Assembly (NCBI GenBank): GCA_026168455.1
Contig: CM047425.1
Span: 8,282,001 to 8,346,000, forward strand
Direction of reading: 5' to 3'
Length of the DNA: 64,000 nucleotides
Origin: Theocolax elegans
Lineage: Eukaryota; Arthropoda; Insecta; Hymenoptera; Cerocephalidae
The notes below the pieces were generated by a model. The model was not told where the DNA came from and searched no databases. It was given only the letters and a program-made list of their open reading frames with translations. Shown here piece by piece: positions 63,367 through 64,000 of this stretch (position 1 is its first letter; the number at the start of each line of letters is the position of its first letter). Position numbers and translations under genes: made by a program.

Positions 63367-64000
63367 GAAATAAAACAGATATAACGATATCGTTATAAAT
63401 AAATTAACTTTATAATATACACTAGCTTATGGAATAACATGTAAAACGTTTATATCTCTATCGTATATACGTAAAGTAGTTTCAAGTAGATTAGTTTAAC
63501 TTGTAAGCTAGCTTACGTTTCATTAATACACTGCACTACAGAAGTAGACCATTTAGAGTAACTTGGGTGCGGAAGTTGAGTAGGAAAATTTTGCTCGTGT
63601 AACGATATACCGAAATGCAATAGATACGTATAAAAATGAGAAATCCACCGTCCATTTAAAGCGAAGCGCTTTGTTTAAAAGTTTGGCAGTCTTTTCGCAT
63701 CTATTTTCGGGAAAAAGTCGAGATTGAGAATTTTTGGCACGAAATAGGATGAGCCAAGAAAAGGAGAAAAGAGATTAAATCGTACTGTATGCTCCGTCGC
63801 GCGCGTCTGCGAGATACCCGCGCATGCCTCGCGTTTCGCTGGTCTAAAGATGTACCTTGGCTTGAGTAAACACGCTTGTTTGCTCAATGGACGCGTTGTG
63901 TGTTTGCCTTTTGTTATCGGCTATTTTGATCTGGCTAAAGGCTTTTCGGCCTTTACGTTCTGACAACCTTCCGTAAGCGAAGAATTCAATTTCGCTCTAT
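63367..64000. other. Single-copy sequence after the duplications
   Basis: AT-rich to about 63640, then balanced to the window end with a short unrecognised minus frame (63675-63887). No exon with the required phase is evident. Confidence 0.5.

Larger units (their letters stand above)
23492..64000 (+). other. Putative giant first intron, continuing past the window
   Basis: This begins with the GTAAGAA donor of the signal-peptide exon. No downstream exon with recognisable protein sequence was found on the plus strand, so the intron appears to be at least 40.5 kb. It contains a strong candidate recursive splice site at 58151/58152. Very long first introns with recursive splicing are known from Drosophila neural and developmental genes. 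If an exon has been missed, the intron would be shorter. Confidence 0.5.

Noticed and set aside
1..64000. Transposons, CRISPR arrays, rRNA, viral insertions
   Set aside because: No transposase or reverse-transcriptase motif, no regularly spaced repeats, no rRNA-like block and no virus-like protein were seen on reading both strands.

Overview
This window looks like nuclear DNA from an insect. It is strongly AT-rich but not depleted of CpG, and it is full of short (CT/GA)n, (TA)n and (CA)n tracts, with scattered islands of more balanced composition. Hymenoptera (bee, ant or wasp) is the best guess, but this rests on base composition only; no diagnostic gene or element was found. There are no bacterial features, no CRISPR array, no rRNA and no tRNA or transposase that I can recognise.

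Layout: positions 1-22,260 are gene-poor upstream sequence with a few small islands (near 0.1-0.4, 2.3-2.7, 7.3-7.8, 9.0-9.4, 14.6-15.2, 17.3 and 20.6-20.9 kb). Around 22.26-22.66 kb a (GA)n tract, a TATA-like box and a GC-rich stretch look like a promoter and start of a transcript reading rightward. About 1 kb of leader follows, with at least three upstream open reading frames. The only coding exon I can support is 23,428-23,491 (+): 21 codons plus one base, encoding a signal peptide and ending at a canonical GTAAG donor in phase 1. The protein is not identifiable from this exon. From 23,492 to the window end I see no convincing downstream coding exon, so the first intron appears to be at least 40.5 kb long.

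The most interesting signal is at 58,151/58,152. A polypyrimidine tract and CAG are fused directly to GTAAGAATG, the arrangement of a recursive (zero-length exon, 'ratchet') splice site, on the gene's strand and about 34.7 kb into the intron. A second strong donor 104 nt downstream would define an alternative exon carrying an in-frame stop.

The ratchet lies inside an unusual pair of nearly identical tandem copies: a 1,258-bp unit (58,023-60,538) and a 1,468/1,466-bp unit (60,425-63,358), which share 114 bp. Written as blocks, the region reads B-T-B-T-C-T-C. This is what results if a 2,612-bp contig or read (59,281-61,892) was placed between two neighbours with both overlaps left unmerged, so an assembly artefact must be excluded before a real recent duplication is claimed.

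The intron (24-58 kb) has many more CpG-containing islands than the upstream 22 kb. Several open frames in those islands overlap on both strands and have no recognisable domain; I treat them as non-coding, possibly regulatory.
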